Assembly (NCBI GenBank): GCA_964497925.1
Contig: CAZCFE010000011.1
Span: forward strand, 1-38,708
Length of the DNA: 38,708 nt
Source of the DNA: CAIYWZ01 sp964497925
GTDB lineage: Bacteria; Pseudomonadota; Alphaproteobacteria; CAIYWZ01
Direction: 5' to 3'
Under the pieces are notes generated by a model. The model saw only the letters and a list, made by a program, of their open reading frames with translations, did no database searches and was not told the origin of the DNA. Below, in pieces: positions 8,806-16,879 of this stretch (within the stretch, counting starts at the first letter, position 1; each line of letters begins with the position of its first letter). The position numbers were made by a program, and so were the translations under genes.

Positions 8806-8839
8806 CCTTCTAATATCGTACCATTTCAATACTAGAAGG
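8806..8839 (-). promoter_or_regulatory. Hairpin covering the ribosome-binding site of the RND gene; possible terminator of the upstream gene
   Basis: On the minus strand an 11-bp stem (8839-8829 with 8816-8806, all paired with one G-U) encloses a 12-nt loop. The 3' arm contains TAGAAGG, the ribosome-binding site 10 bases before the RND start codon, and is followed by ATTTTTATTT. It lies 32 bases past the stop of the gene at 8872. It could therefore end that transcript, block RND translation, or both. Confidence 0.55.
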
Positions 8840-8871
8840 GAAATTGTTAATATTTTATGAAGAATTAGATC

Positions 8872-9501
8872 TTAAGCAACCGCTCCCAGCTTTGCCAAAA
8901 GTGTATTGATTTGAACACGATCTTCCGCGGAAAGATCAGGTTTATTGAGCCACTTTATCAATTTCTTAACAGCAAGTGTTCCATATTTTTGAGGCAATTG
9001 CTCTACTGCTAAAATCTTTTGTTTGATTGCAAGGTTACCATTTTTCAAGATAGTTTTTAAGACGCGTATTTTGTCCTCAGTTGTATATTGATTTTGCCTC
9101 TGATTCAAATGATCTAAAATATAAGTAACCATATCGTCACCATTTATCCATGATTCAAGTGGTGATTTTCCAGAAAACTCAATCAAAATTTCTACACTTT
9201 GATCTTTTCTTCCACTCAACAACAGTTTACGACAAGCGGCAAGGGCCATCCCCAAAGTCCAGCTTTCTCTTTCAAGACAGATCAATCTTTCAAGATTATT
9301 GCTTGCCATAGCAACTTTATAGTCACCATGAATATCGGAAACATTAGAGTTATCTACCCCCTTATAATCAAGATGATTAGAGTTACCTATACGAACAAAA
9401 TAATTAGAATTATCCCCATGCAAAGGGTGGTTAGAATTATCATCCATCCCCATAACAGGAGAAATTGTCATAAGTATTGCTGTTAAAATTTTCAGTTTCA
9501 T
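8872..9501 (-). CDS. Secreted protein of unknown function with N-terminal NSN repeats
   Basis: A 209-aa protein I do not recognise. It has a clear signal peptide (MKLKILTAILMTISPVMG, cleavage near residue 18). Directly after it come four NSN motifs (residues 22, 31, 40 and 51), then a helical, Leu/Lys-rich domain (about 65-209) that looks like armadillo/HEAT-type or TPR-like helices, with segments such as AVKKLIKWLNKPDLSAEDRV. There is no membrane segment, so it is probably periplasmic or released. It has its own near-perfect promoter (9534-9562) and an AGGGG ribosome-binding site. Binding or surface roles are speculation. Confidence 0.72.
   Translation of the reverse strand: MKLKILTAILMTISPVMGMDDNSNHPLHGDNSNYFVRIGNSNHLDYKGVDNSNVSDIHGDYKVAMASNNLERLICLERESWTLGMALAACRKLLLSGRKDQSVEILIEFSGKSPLESWINGDDMVTYILDHLNQRQNQYTTEDKIRVLKTILKNGNLAIKQKILAVEQLPQKYGTLAVKKLIKWLNKPDLSAEDRVQINTLLAKLGAVA
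9322..9441 (-). repeat. Four degenerate repeats encoding (D/G)NSN units
   Basis: Residues 21-60 of the secreted protein repeat a core of Asp/Gly-Asn-Ser-Asn at 9, 9 and 11-residue spacing. At DNA level this is a roughly 27-bp repeat built on GATAAYTCTAAY. Confidence 0.7.
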
Positions 9502-9533
9502 TTTTTGCCCCTTTATTTACACTTCTTGAAATA

Positions 9534-9562
9534 ATTATAAGGAGTTCTTGTCTTTTTTTCAA
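9534..9562 (-). promoter_or_regulatory. Strong sigma-70 promoter of the NSN-repeat gene
   Basis: Minus-strand TTGAAA (9562-9557), 17-nt spacer, perfect TATAAT (9539-9534). It lies in the 93-base gap after atpA, so the secreted protein need not be transcribed with atpA. Confidence 0.65.
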
Positions 9563-9594
9563 GATATGTTGTATATAAAAAATTAAAACAATTC

Positions 9595-11130
9595 TTAATT
9601 TCTCACAAAAACTTCACCAAAACTTACAATAACTTTGCTTAAAGAAATCTCGTTTTCGGGCGTGATCTGGCTTGTTTGCTTAATAGATTCTAAAACATCT
9701 GGCTCATATTGATTAATATAAACCAAAAGTTCATCAAGATAGCGCGCAATATTAGATATAGAAACAGTATCCAAATACCCTTTGACCCCTGCAAAAATTT
9801 GAATGACTTGGTTTTCAAAAGGAATAGGCGCATATTGGGGCTGTTTTAAAATTTCAACAAGCCTTTCACCTCTGGATAAAAGTCTTTGTGTGGACGCATC
9901 AAGATCTGAAGCAAACTGTGAGAATGCGGCCATTTCACGATACTGAGCAAGCTCAAGCTTAATTTTTCCCGCCACTTGTTTCATGGCTTTTGTTTGTGCG
10001 GCTGACCCAACGCGGCTAACTGAAAGCCCCACATTAATAGCAGGACGTATACCTTTATAAAAAAGGCTGCTTTCAAGAAAAATCTGCCCATCTGTGATTG
10101 AAATAACGTTGGTTGGAATATACGCAGAAACGTCTCCTGCTTGTGTTTCAATAATAGGAAGCGCCGTTAATGACCCCCCACCTTTTTCATCACAAAGCTT
10201 TGCTGCGCGCTCTAAAAGGCTTGAATGCGTATAGAAAATATCGCCAGGATAGGCTTCTCTGCTTGGAGGCCTTCTAAGCAACAATGATATCTGACGATAG
10301 GCAACCGCTTGTTTGGAGAGATCATCATAAATAACCAACGCATGCCTTTTCGAATCTCTAAAATATTCACCCATGGCACACCCTGCATAAGGAGCTAAAT
10401 ATTGAAGCGGGGCAGGATCAGACGCTGTCGCACACACAACTGTTGTATATGCCAAAGCTCCCGCCTCTTCTAAACTTTTAACAAGCTTTGCAACAGTAGA
10501 CCTTTTTTGACCGATAGCCACATAAATACAATATAAAGTTTCATCGCTGTTTCCTTCATCAAAGGCTTTTTTCTGATTTAAAATGGTATCCACAACAAGA
10601 GCGGTTTTCCCAGTTCCTCTATCACCAATAATAAGCTCTCTTTGTCCTCTACCAATTGGAACCAGGCCATCAATGGCCTTAATTCCCGTTTGTAGGGGCT
10701 CATAGACCGACTTACGCTCAATAATGCCAGGGGCATCAGAGAACATGTTTGAACGTTTATTACTTAAAATATCGCCTTTTCCATCAATTGGGTTTCCAAG
10801 GGCATCAACAACTCTCCCAAGCAGTTCTTCTCCCACGCATACATCAACAGCTCTGTGAAGTCTTTTAACCGTATCACCTTGACAAACATCTCGATCATCG
10901 CCAAAAATCACGGCCCCCACGCTTTCATTCCCAAGATTCAGTGCCATTCCCTTAACGCCACTTTCAAATTCAAGCATTTCACCAGATCCAATGGCATCAA
11001 GCCCCCAAAGCACCGCCACACCGTCACAAACAGATAAAACTTGACCAACTTCCATGGGTTCAAGGCTTGGTTTGAATTCGAGTATTTTTTCCTTTAAAAG
11101 CGCTGTAATTTCAGCAGTATGTCTTCTCAT
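9595..11130 (-). CDS. atpA: F1 ATP synthase alpha subunit, isolated from other atp genes
   Basis: Alpha subunit of F1-ATPase; 511 aa, normal length. It has the N-terminal beta-barrel (to about 95), the nucleotide-binding domain and the C-terminal helical domain. The P-loop is GDRGTGKT (169-176); most alpha subunits read GDRQTGKT, so Gln is replaced by Gly. VAIGQKRST, LLRRPPSREAYPGD and SVSRVG with the arginine of the catalytic interface (Arg373) are all present. An AAGGA ribosome-binding site precedes the ATG. In most bacteria atpA lies between atpH and atpG; here the neighbours are an unrelated secreted protein and a divergent TPR gene. It looks intact, so it is either the sole atpA moved out of its operon or a second copy. 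Confidence 0.95.
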   Translation of the reverse strand: MRRHTAEITALLKEKILEFKPSLEPMEVGQVLSVCDGVAVLWGLDAIGSGEMLEFESGVKGMALNLGNESVGAVIFGDDRDVCQGDTVKRLHRAVDVCVGEELLGRVVDALGNPIDGKGDILSNKRSNMFSDAPGIIERKSVYEPLQTGIKAIDGLVPIGRGQRELIIGDRGTGKTALVVDTILNQKKAFDEGNSDETLYCIYVAIGQKRSTVAKLVKSLEEAGALAYTTVVCATASDPAPLQYLAPYAGCAMGEYFRDSKRHALVIYDDLSKQAVAYRQISLLLRRPPSREAYPGDIFYTHSSLLERAAKLCDEKGGGSLTALPIIETQAGDVSAYIPTNVISITDGQIFLESSLFYKGIRPAINVGLSVSRVGSAAQTKAMKQVAGKIKLELAQYREMAAFSQFASDLDASTQRLLSRGERLVEILKQPQYAPIPFENQVIQIFAGVKGYLDTVSISNIARYLDELLVYINQYEPDVLESIKQTSQITPENEISLSKVIVSFGEVFVRN

Positions 11131-11278
11131 TGTAACGTCCTTATTATTAAATCAGAGCCTTAAAGTAACTTATTTTAGGCTTTTTATCAAGCGGATAAGT
11201 TGACTTTAGAAAGGTAAATTCTATATCTACACCTGCAACTTAATTATGCTATCAATTCTTTCAAATAAAAGAAATTAA

Positions 11279-11307
11279 TTGAAATATTTTTAACTTGTGG
11301 ATAAACT
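11279..11307 (+). promoter_or_regulatory. Possible promoter of the TPR-HExxH-radA operon
   Basis: TTGAAA (11279-11284), 17-nt spacer, TAAACT (11302-11307), in the 210-base divergent gap between atpA and the TPR gene. An ATAGGAG ribosome-binding site follows at 11325-11331. No equally good promoter was found for atpA on the other strand. Confidence 0.42.
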
Positions 11308-11340
11308 CTAAGTTAATTTAACAAATAGGAGTACTTAAAA

Positions 11341-12021
11341 ATGAATTTAGAAGAAACGCGCGAGATTGCTTTTGAAAATTTCGAAAATGAAAATTATGAT
11401 AAAGCTGCAGAACTTGGGGAACTGATTGTTGCCGATAAAGGTTCTAATCTTGATGACTTACGCAACTTAACAATGTGTTATTTTTACGCAGGAAATGATG
11501 AAAAATGGACAGCTTTGGGTGAAAAAGTTTTAAGCCATACAGAAGCTGATCTTGACGACGTTCGTAACATGCTTTCATTTTACATGCACACAGATGATTA
11601 CGCAAAAACTACAGAACTTGCAAAAAAACTTGAAGCAAGTGGAGAGCTCACACGTGAAGATAAACAAAACATTGCATTTTGTTACTTCATCAACGAAGAC
11701 TACAAAAAAGCCATTGAAATTGGTGAACCTATCATCAAGGATGAAGGCGTAGATATTTCAGAAATTCAAATTTTAAGAGACGCTTATGCGATGCTTGAAA
11801 ATAACGATAAATCCCTTGAATTTGCAAGAATGGTTGTTGAACACCCAGAATCAGTTGTTGAAGACACTCTTGTTTTGGCAGAAAGCTATCTTTTTGCAGA
11901 GCAATATTCAAACGCTTTGGTATCATTAGAAAAGGCTTTGAGTGATCCAAGCATTGATGAAGATGATAAAGAAGCTGCTCAAGAAATGATGGAAGTTATC
12001 AAAAATATTGATGCAAAATAA
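11341..12021 (+). CDS. Acidic TPR-like repeat protein
   Basis: A 226-aa cytoplasmic protein (no signal peptide) made almost wholly of about six helical-pair repeats of near 34 residues. Recurring positions are Tyr-x-Lys-Ala at the start of a unit (NYDKAAELG, DYAKTTELA, DYKKAIEIG, QYSNALVSL) and an Asp/Glu-rich turn before CYFYAG-, CYFINED- and AYAMLEN-type helix ends. This fits TPR solenoids, which bind peptides or other proteins. It is strongly acidic. It heads a tight cluster with a second TPR-like protein, an exported HExxH protein and radA. The exact partner is unknown; chaperone-like support of the exported protein is only a guess. Confidence 0.8.
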   Translation: MNLEETREIAFENFENENYDKAAELGELIVADKGSNLDDLRNLTMCYFYAGNDEKWTALGEKVLSHTEADLDDVRNMLSFYMHTDDYAKTTELAKKLEASGELTREDKQNIAFCYFINEDYKKAIEIGEPIIKDEGVDISEIQILRDAYAMLENNDKSLEFARMVVEHPESVVEDTLVLAESYLFAEQYSNALVSLEKALSDPSIDEDDKEAAQEMMEVIKNIDAK

Positions 12022-12030
12022 GTAAAAAAC

Positions 12031-12288
12031 ATGACACCTTCAGAGCAAATGGCTTTATATTTTGAAAAACAAGAATATGATAAAGTCATTGAAATTGGCT
12101 CTGAAGTTGTCCATGGACCAAATCCAACCCCCTACAATCTCCTTCTATTTGCGAACTCTTGCATTATGACAGGGCAGCACAAACAAGCTTATGCATGGTT
12201 TTGCAAGATTAACGAGCACCCTGATTCAGACGAGCTATATAAAATGTCTGCATCTGCTGCGATGAGCGCGCTTAAAGGTGTTTCATGA
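12031..12288 (+). CDS. Short TPR-like protein
   Basis: An 85-aa protein, nine bases after the previous gene and overlapping the next by four bases (ATGA), so all three are translationally linked. It has two helical-hairpin units; EYDKVIEIGSEVV resembles the first units of its larger neighbour (NYDKAAELGELIV), suggesting descent from the same repeat family. No signal peptide. A ribosome-binding site is weak, consistent with coupling to the upstream gene. An internal ATG at 12049 is a possible alternative start. Function unknown. Confidence 0.68.
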   Translation: MTPSEQMALYFEKQEYDKVIEIGSEVVHGPNPTPYNLLLFANSCIMTGQHKQAYAWFCKINEHPDSDELYKMSASAAMSALKGVS

Positions 12289-13586
12289 AAAAAATCCTGT
12301 TTCTGTTAATTATGGCAATATCTCCTTTATTTGGAACTGATGATATCCCTACTCCAACCCCTTCCCTGCTAACACAAACACGCACTTTATCTTTTAGCTC
12401 TGGTTATATTGATAAACACAATACCAATCGATCAATTGGTGAATTTATCAACGAAAGCATTAGCGTCTACAGCTTTTTATACGAAGGAATTGAACATATG
12501 CTGGGCCTTGAAGTTGGTCCTGCAACTTTTTTTTACGACATCACTCTTAACGCACAATATATTATAGGTCTTATCATTCCAAGCTTTAATGGCATACTGT
12601 CCGAACAACTACATGTCCCTTATCATGAATTTGGTCACTTTTCAAGATGCAGAGCCTATGGAGGAAACCCAGAATTTGAAGATAAAAATAGCCGTAAATA
12701 CAATAATTTTTTTAGTTTTTTTGGGAATTATTTTGGGACAATTTTTCAAAAACCTTCTTCTGGAGCAACCTCTGAAATCAAAGCGCAAGTTCACCAAAAT
12801 ACAAATTTTAAAAATACTGATCAAACTTTTTTACTCAATGCCGCAGGGCTTAATAATCAAACAAAATTATCTGAAAATATGATCGATCATGCATATTTAA
12901 ATGGAATTCATCCGTGCACACTTGGCATATACCTGAAAGGTAAATTTAATATTTTATCTTATATTCATGTTGAAAACCTTGATTCTGATACAAAACGAGA
13001 AAATGAAAGAACCACATCTGGGGATATTTCACATATTCTATCTTTCTATCAAACATCCAACAGAAATATTGATGTTAAAGACATAAAATATGCCGCGTAT
13101 TTATCTCTTTGGACCAGTGGATCCTTATATTCATATCTTTGGTCGGTTGCAAAACTTCAAACAGACAGGTCCTATAAAATGCGCCCATTCGAGTTGTTTG
13201 GCATTCGGATGCCAGATACTTCTACTTATCTTATGCCACAAGGAATTTGCTATAAAGTCTCTTCAGGTTATAGATATGACGATACGCTAACCTTTCCAAT
13301 CAGCTTTGAATTTTCGGCAAAAGGCATTCAAGCTTATGAAGGACAAATTGGCGTTCATAAAAAATTCCCTCAATGGAATAATTCATCCATAGAAGCGAAT
13401 CTTTTGATGTCACACGAAGGCGAAATGGGCGGAAAGATCTATGCCACTTATTCTCCAATAGACTATTTATATATTGGTGCAGGAATGGAGATTTACAACT
13501 CAAAAACTCTTTATGGAGCACGTAACACACCTAAAGATGATCATTACGCCCAAGAGTTTTGGATTCAAATGGGAATAAGGTATTAA
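12285..13586 (+). CDS. Exported protein with HExxH metallopeptidase-like motif and beta-rich C-terminus
   Basis: A 433-aa protein I do not recognise as a named family. It has a clear signal peptide (about 1-17). The sequence PYHEFGHFSRCRAYGG carries HEFGH at 114-118, which matches the HExxH zinc-binding motif of metallopeptidases. The last 130 residues alternate polar and aromatic/hydrophobic residues in strand-length blocks and end in Tyr (QMGIRY), as outer-membrane barrel strands often do. This suggests an outer-membrane or periplasmic metalloenzyme, but the third zinc ligand cannot be assigned. It starts within the stop of the short TPR gene (ATGA) and radA follows six bases later. Confidence 0.72.
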   Translation: MKKILFLLIMAISPLFGTDDIPTPTPSLLTQTRTLSFSSGYIDKHNTNRSIGEFINESISVYSFLYEGIEHMLGLEVGPATFFYDITLNAQYIIGLIIPSFNGILSEQLHVPYHEFGHFSRCRAYGGNPEFEDKNSRKYNNFFSFFGNYFGTIFQKPSSGATSEIKAQVHQNTNFKNTDQTFLLNAAGLNNQTKLSENMIDHAYLNGIHPCTLGIYLKGKFNILSYIHVENLDSDTKRENERTTSGDISHILSFYQTSNRNIDVKDIKYAAYLSLWTSGSLYSYLWSVAKLQTDRSYKMRPFELFGIRMPDTSTYLMPQGICYKVSSGYRYDDTLTFPISFEFSAKGIQAYEGQIGVHKKFPQWNNSSIEANLLMSHEGEMGGKIYATYSPIDYLYIGAGMEIYNSKTLYGARNTPKDDHYAQEFWIQMGIRY

Positions 13587-13592
13587 ATTATC

Positions 13593-14930
13593 ATGAAATT
13601 CATCACCCAATACATTTGTCAATCTTGCGGCCAAGTTTCGGGAAAATGGAGTGGAAAATGTGATGGATGTGGGGAATGGAATACCTTAATAGAAGAAATC
13701 ACTCAAAAAACAACCGCTAAAGCTTCTAAAGGCCCCTCTAATTTACAACTTGAATCTTTAAGCGACAAACACCATCCTCCACTTGTTCGCTATTCAAGCC
13801 AAATTTTAGAATTCGATAGAGTTTGTGGCGGTGGGCTTGTTCCAGGATCAGTTGTTCTTATTGGCGGCGACCCTGGAATTGGAAAATCAACACTTTTATT
13901 GCAACTTGCAGCAGACCTTTCAAAAAACCTTGAAATATTATACGTTTCAGGGGAAGAAGGCCTTGATCAAATCCGCCTTCGTGCCACACGCCTTGGGCTT
14001 GAAAATTCCCCTCTAAAATTAGCCTCATCCATTCATATAGAAGAAATTATCTCATCCGTAAAATCAAATCCTGCTGTGAAAATTTTAATTATCGACTCCA
14101 TTCAAACAATGGTCAGCAGTGCCCTGGAATCAGCTCCTGGATCTGTCACACAAGTCAGGCAATGCACATCAGAGCTGATCGCTCTTGCTAAGTCACGTAA
14201 TATCACGATATTGCTTGTAGGACACGTCACCAAAGAAGGAACGCTTGCAGGGCCGCGTGTTCTTGAGCATATGGTTGATGCTGTTCTTTACTTTGAAGGC
14301 GAACACACGCAAATGTATAGAATTCTGCGCGGCGTTAAAAATAGATTTGGCCCAACACATGAAATCGGCGTGTTTGAAATGGTCCAGGAAGGCCTTAAAG
14401 AGGTCAGAAACCCTTCTGAGCTGTTTCTGTCCAAAAGTCAAGAACCCACGCCAGGAAGCGTTATTTATGCTGGCCTTGAAGGATCAAGACCCCTTCTTGT
14501 TGAGCTTCAGGCCTTGGTTGCCCCATCATTCTTAAGCTCCCCCAGGCGCACAGTTGTTGGTTGGGACCAAGGAAGGCTTTCTATGATGCTGGCCGTTTTG
14601 GAAGCAAGATGCGGCCTTGTATTCTCAAATAAAGACGTCTATTTAAATGTTGCAGGTGGACTTAAAATCACAGAACCTGGAGCTGATTTTGCCGTGTGTG
14701 TTGCCCTGATTTCAGCCCTTAAAGGAATCCCCATTGACATGCGCACTGTCGTTTTTGGAGAAGTTGCCCTAAGCGGAGAAATTCGCCCTGTTATTCATGG
14801 CGCCAACAGACTTAAAGAAGCGGAAAAACTAGGGTTTGAGAAAGCATGGGGCCCACAAATAACCTCCCCAAGTCTTCCTTACCGAGTATTCTCAAAAGTG
14901 GGAGATGTTTTAAGTAAGAATAAAGAGTAA
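13593..14930 (+). CDS. radA: DNA repair protein RadA
   Basis: RadA (Sms) is a RecA-related, hexameric motor that drives branch migration during recombinational repair. The 445-aa protein has the four-cysteine zinc finger (Cys9, Cys12, Cys23, Cys26), Walker A GDPGIGKST (92-100), Walker B-like ILIIDSIQT (164-172), the RadA-specific KNRFG motif (249-253) and the C-terminal Lon-like domain. Length is typical. It follows the HExxH gene by six bases, which appears to be an accidental operon partner. It is convergent with the flavoprotein gene, with only eight bases between stops. Confidence 0.97.
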   Translation: MKFITQYICQSCGQVSGKWSGKCDGCGEWNTLIEEITQKTTAKASKGPSNLQLESLSDKHHPPLVRYSSQILEFDRVCGGGLVPGSVVLIGGDPGIGKSTLLLQLAADLSKNLEILYVSGEEGLDQIRLRATRLGLENSPLKLASSIHIEEIISSVKSNPAVKILIIDSIQTMVSSALESAPGSVTQVRQCTSELIALAKSRNITILLVGHVTKEGTLAGPRVLEHMVDAVLYFEGEHTQMYRILRGVKNRFGPTHEIGVFEMVQEGLKEVRNPSELFLSKSQEPTPGSVIYAGLEGSRPLLVELQALVAPSFLSSPRRTVVGWDQGRLSMMLAVLEARCGLVFSNKDVYLNVAGGLKITEPGADFAVCVALISALKGIPIDMRTVVFGEVALSGEIRPVIHGANRLKEAEKLGFEKAWGPQITSPSLPYRVFSKVGDVLSKNKE

Positions 14931-14938
14931 CTTTTATT

Positions 14939-16108
14939 TCAAACATAATTACCCGCCGCAAATCCAGATGACCATGCCCATTGAAAATTGTATCCGCCAA
15001 GCCATCCGGTCACATCCACAACTTCTCCAATAAAGAACAATCCTTCGACTTTTTTGCAGGCCATTGTTTTGGAAGAGAGCTCATTTGTATCAACGCCGCC
15101 TGATGTGACTTCTGCTTTTAAATACCCTTCACTTCCATTAATAACGACTTTAAAATCATGAATCTTATCAGCAATTCCCAACAAAACGCTCATTTTTAAA
15201 TCGGTAACAGGTCTATCAAAATCATCCGTTGCAATTGCATCAACAAAACGGTTTGTTAAATGCATTTTTAAATAATTACCAAGAGTTTGCTTGGTGTTCT
15301 TATCTGCCGCAAATCTTTCTTTTAAATCTAAATCTGGTAATAAATTAATATGGATTATTTGATTATTAAAACCTTCTAAATAAGATGAAATTTGCAAAAT
15401 TGCAGGCCCACTGACACCTTTATGAGTGAATAAGATATTTTCAAGAAACTTTGCTTTTTGATATGAGACCAAGCTATGATTTGAAATTCCGCTTAAAGAT
15501 GTTAAAGCTTCTTTTTGAGCTCCTTCAACAATCAAAGGAACAAGGGCTGGTTTTGTTGGGATAATTTTCAAACCAAACTTCTTTGCTATACGATACCCAA
15601 AATCACTGGCACCAATTTGGGGAATAGAAAGCCCCCCAGTTGCAATGATCAGTGCATGACTTTGAAATGAACCATGATCTGTCTGAATATTAAAATGATC
15701 ACTTTTGGAAATATCTTGCACATTACACTCTTTGAGTATTTCTGCTCCATATCTTCCACAAAGGCCAACAAACATATCAATAAGCTGCCATGCCGGGCCA
15801 TCACAAAATAATTGCCCCAAAGTTTTTTCATGGTATGCAATCTTATGTGCCTCTATTAATTTGATAAAATCAAGGTAACTATATCCACTGAGCGCAGACT
15901 TTATAAAATGAGGATTTTTCGATATAAAGTTTTCTGGTTTAGTATGGATGTTGGTAAAATTACATCTTCCTCCACCTGAAATTCGAATTTTTTCACCAAT
16001 TTTTCGCGTGTGTTCAATCAGTAATACTTTTTTAGAGCGCTTTGCAGCTTCAAGAGCCGCCATTAACCCTGCAGCGCCCCCACCTATCACAATCACATCA
16101 TAAATCAT
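14939..16108 (-). CDS. BaiN/HI0933-type NAD(P)/FAD-dependent oxidoreductase
   Basis: A soluble flavoprotein of unknown substrate. The N-terminus IYDVIVIGGGAAGLMAALEA has the FAD dinucleotide fold (GGGAAG, residues 9-14). KIGEKIRISGGGRCNFTN is the hallmark of the HI0933/YhiN/BaiN family. LIIATGG occurs in the middle, and the C-terminus has the family motif TSGGVDTNELSSKTMACKKVEGLFFIGEV. The frame could start 33 bases upstream (16141), but the Met at 16108 has an AGGTG ribosome-binding site and gives the standard N-terminus, so a 389-aa product is preferred. It lies downstream of flgH with 66 bases between; linkage to motility is not implied. Confidence 0.9.
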   Translation of the reverse strand: MIYDVIVIGGGAAGLMAALEAAKRSKKVLLIEHTRKIGEKIRISGGGRCNFTNIHTKPENFISKNPHFIKSALSGYSYLDFIKLIEAHKIAYHEKTLGQLFCDGPAWQLIDMFVGLCGRYGAEILKECNVQDISKSDHFNIQTDHGSFQSHALIIATGGLSIPQIGASDFGYRIAKKFGLKIIPTKPALVPLIVEGAQKEALTSLSGISNHSLVSYQKAKFLENILFTHKGVSGPAILQISSYLEGFNNQIIHINLLPDLDLKERFAADKNTKQTLGNYLKMHLTNRFVDAIATDDFDRPVTDLKMSVLLGIADKIHDFKVVINGSEGYLKAEVTSGGVDTNELSSKTMACKKVEGLFFIGEVVDVTGWLGGYNFQWAWSSGFAAGNYV

Positions 16109-16174
16109 TTCACACACCTGAGACTTGAATTCAAAACCCATTCTTAACTGGTATAGGCTGAAAATTCAAGTTAA

Positions 16175-16879
16175 TTATATCGGAGAAAGCGCATCTATTA
16201 ACTGATATCCCCATCTTGGTGTTTGAACATCTGTGATTTGACCTCTTCCACCATAAGAAATGCGTGCCTCTGCAATTTTATCATAAGAAATTGTATTATT
16301 TGAAATGATATCTTCTCTACGGACAACCCCAGAAACTTCAATTTCACGAAGCTCGTTATTAACTCTTATTTCCTGTTTGCCGTGAATGACCAAATTTCCA
16401 TTGGGAAGGTTTTGTGTGATTAAAGCAGCAAGCTTAATATCAATTACTTCGCTTCTATTAACACTTCCTGCTCCTGTGTGACCAGGCTTTCCACTTGCCC
16501 CTATAACCCCCGTTAATCCAGAATCTTTAAACAATTTTTCAGTTCCAAGCAGTCCAGTCATAACGCTATTTTCTGAATTTTCACGATTATGTTTTGTTGT
16601 GTTTGAAACATTGGCTTTATCTTCAAACTTAACTAAAACCGTCAAAATATCGCCAACCTGATTTGCACGTTGATCTTTAAAAAACGCTCTTGCGCCCGGT
16701 TGCCAAAGAGAATTTAACCGATATGAGGTTTGAGTCGCTTGAGGCATAGGAAGAGAAATCTTCTTTTCCAATGGGGCATTTTTTTCAATATTAGAAAATT
16801 CAGGCGGCTGACCAAGTTTGGAAAGCTTATCAAAAGTTCCAGAACAACTACTAAGCAATAACATTAATAAAATCTTCAT
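16175..16879 (-). CDS. flgH: Flagellar L-ring protein FlgH
   Basis: Outer-membrane lipoprotein that forms the L-ring bushing around the flagellar rod. The 234-aa protein has a short lipoprotein signal (LLLSSC, Cys12). Its family features are SLWQPGARAFFKDQRANQVGDILTV, the long polar middle, and LVIHGKQEIRVNNELREIEVSGVVRREDI near the C-terminus. Length is normal. Its start overlaps the flgA stop by four bases, so it is the last gene of flgF-flgG-flgA-flgH. flgI, which often follows flgA or flgH, is absent here and must be elsewhere if the flagellum is complete. Confidence 0.94.
   Translation of the reverse strand: MKILLMLLLSSCSGTFDKLSKLGQPPEFSNIEKNAPLEKKISLPMPQATQTSYRLNSLWQPGARAFFKDQRANQVGDILTVLVKFEDKANVSNTTKHNRENSENSVMTGLLGTEKLFKDSGLTGVIGASGKPGHTGAGSVNRSEVIDIKLAALITQNLPNGNLVIHGKQEIRVNNELREIEVSGVVRREDIISNNTISYDKIAEARISYGGRGQITDVQTPRWGYQLIDALSPI

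Noticed and set aside
14915..14940. Possible bidirectional terminator between radA and the flavoprotein gene (AATAAAGAG/CTTTTATT).
   Set aside because: The stem is short, nearly all A-T and bulged; too weak to call.
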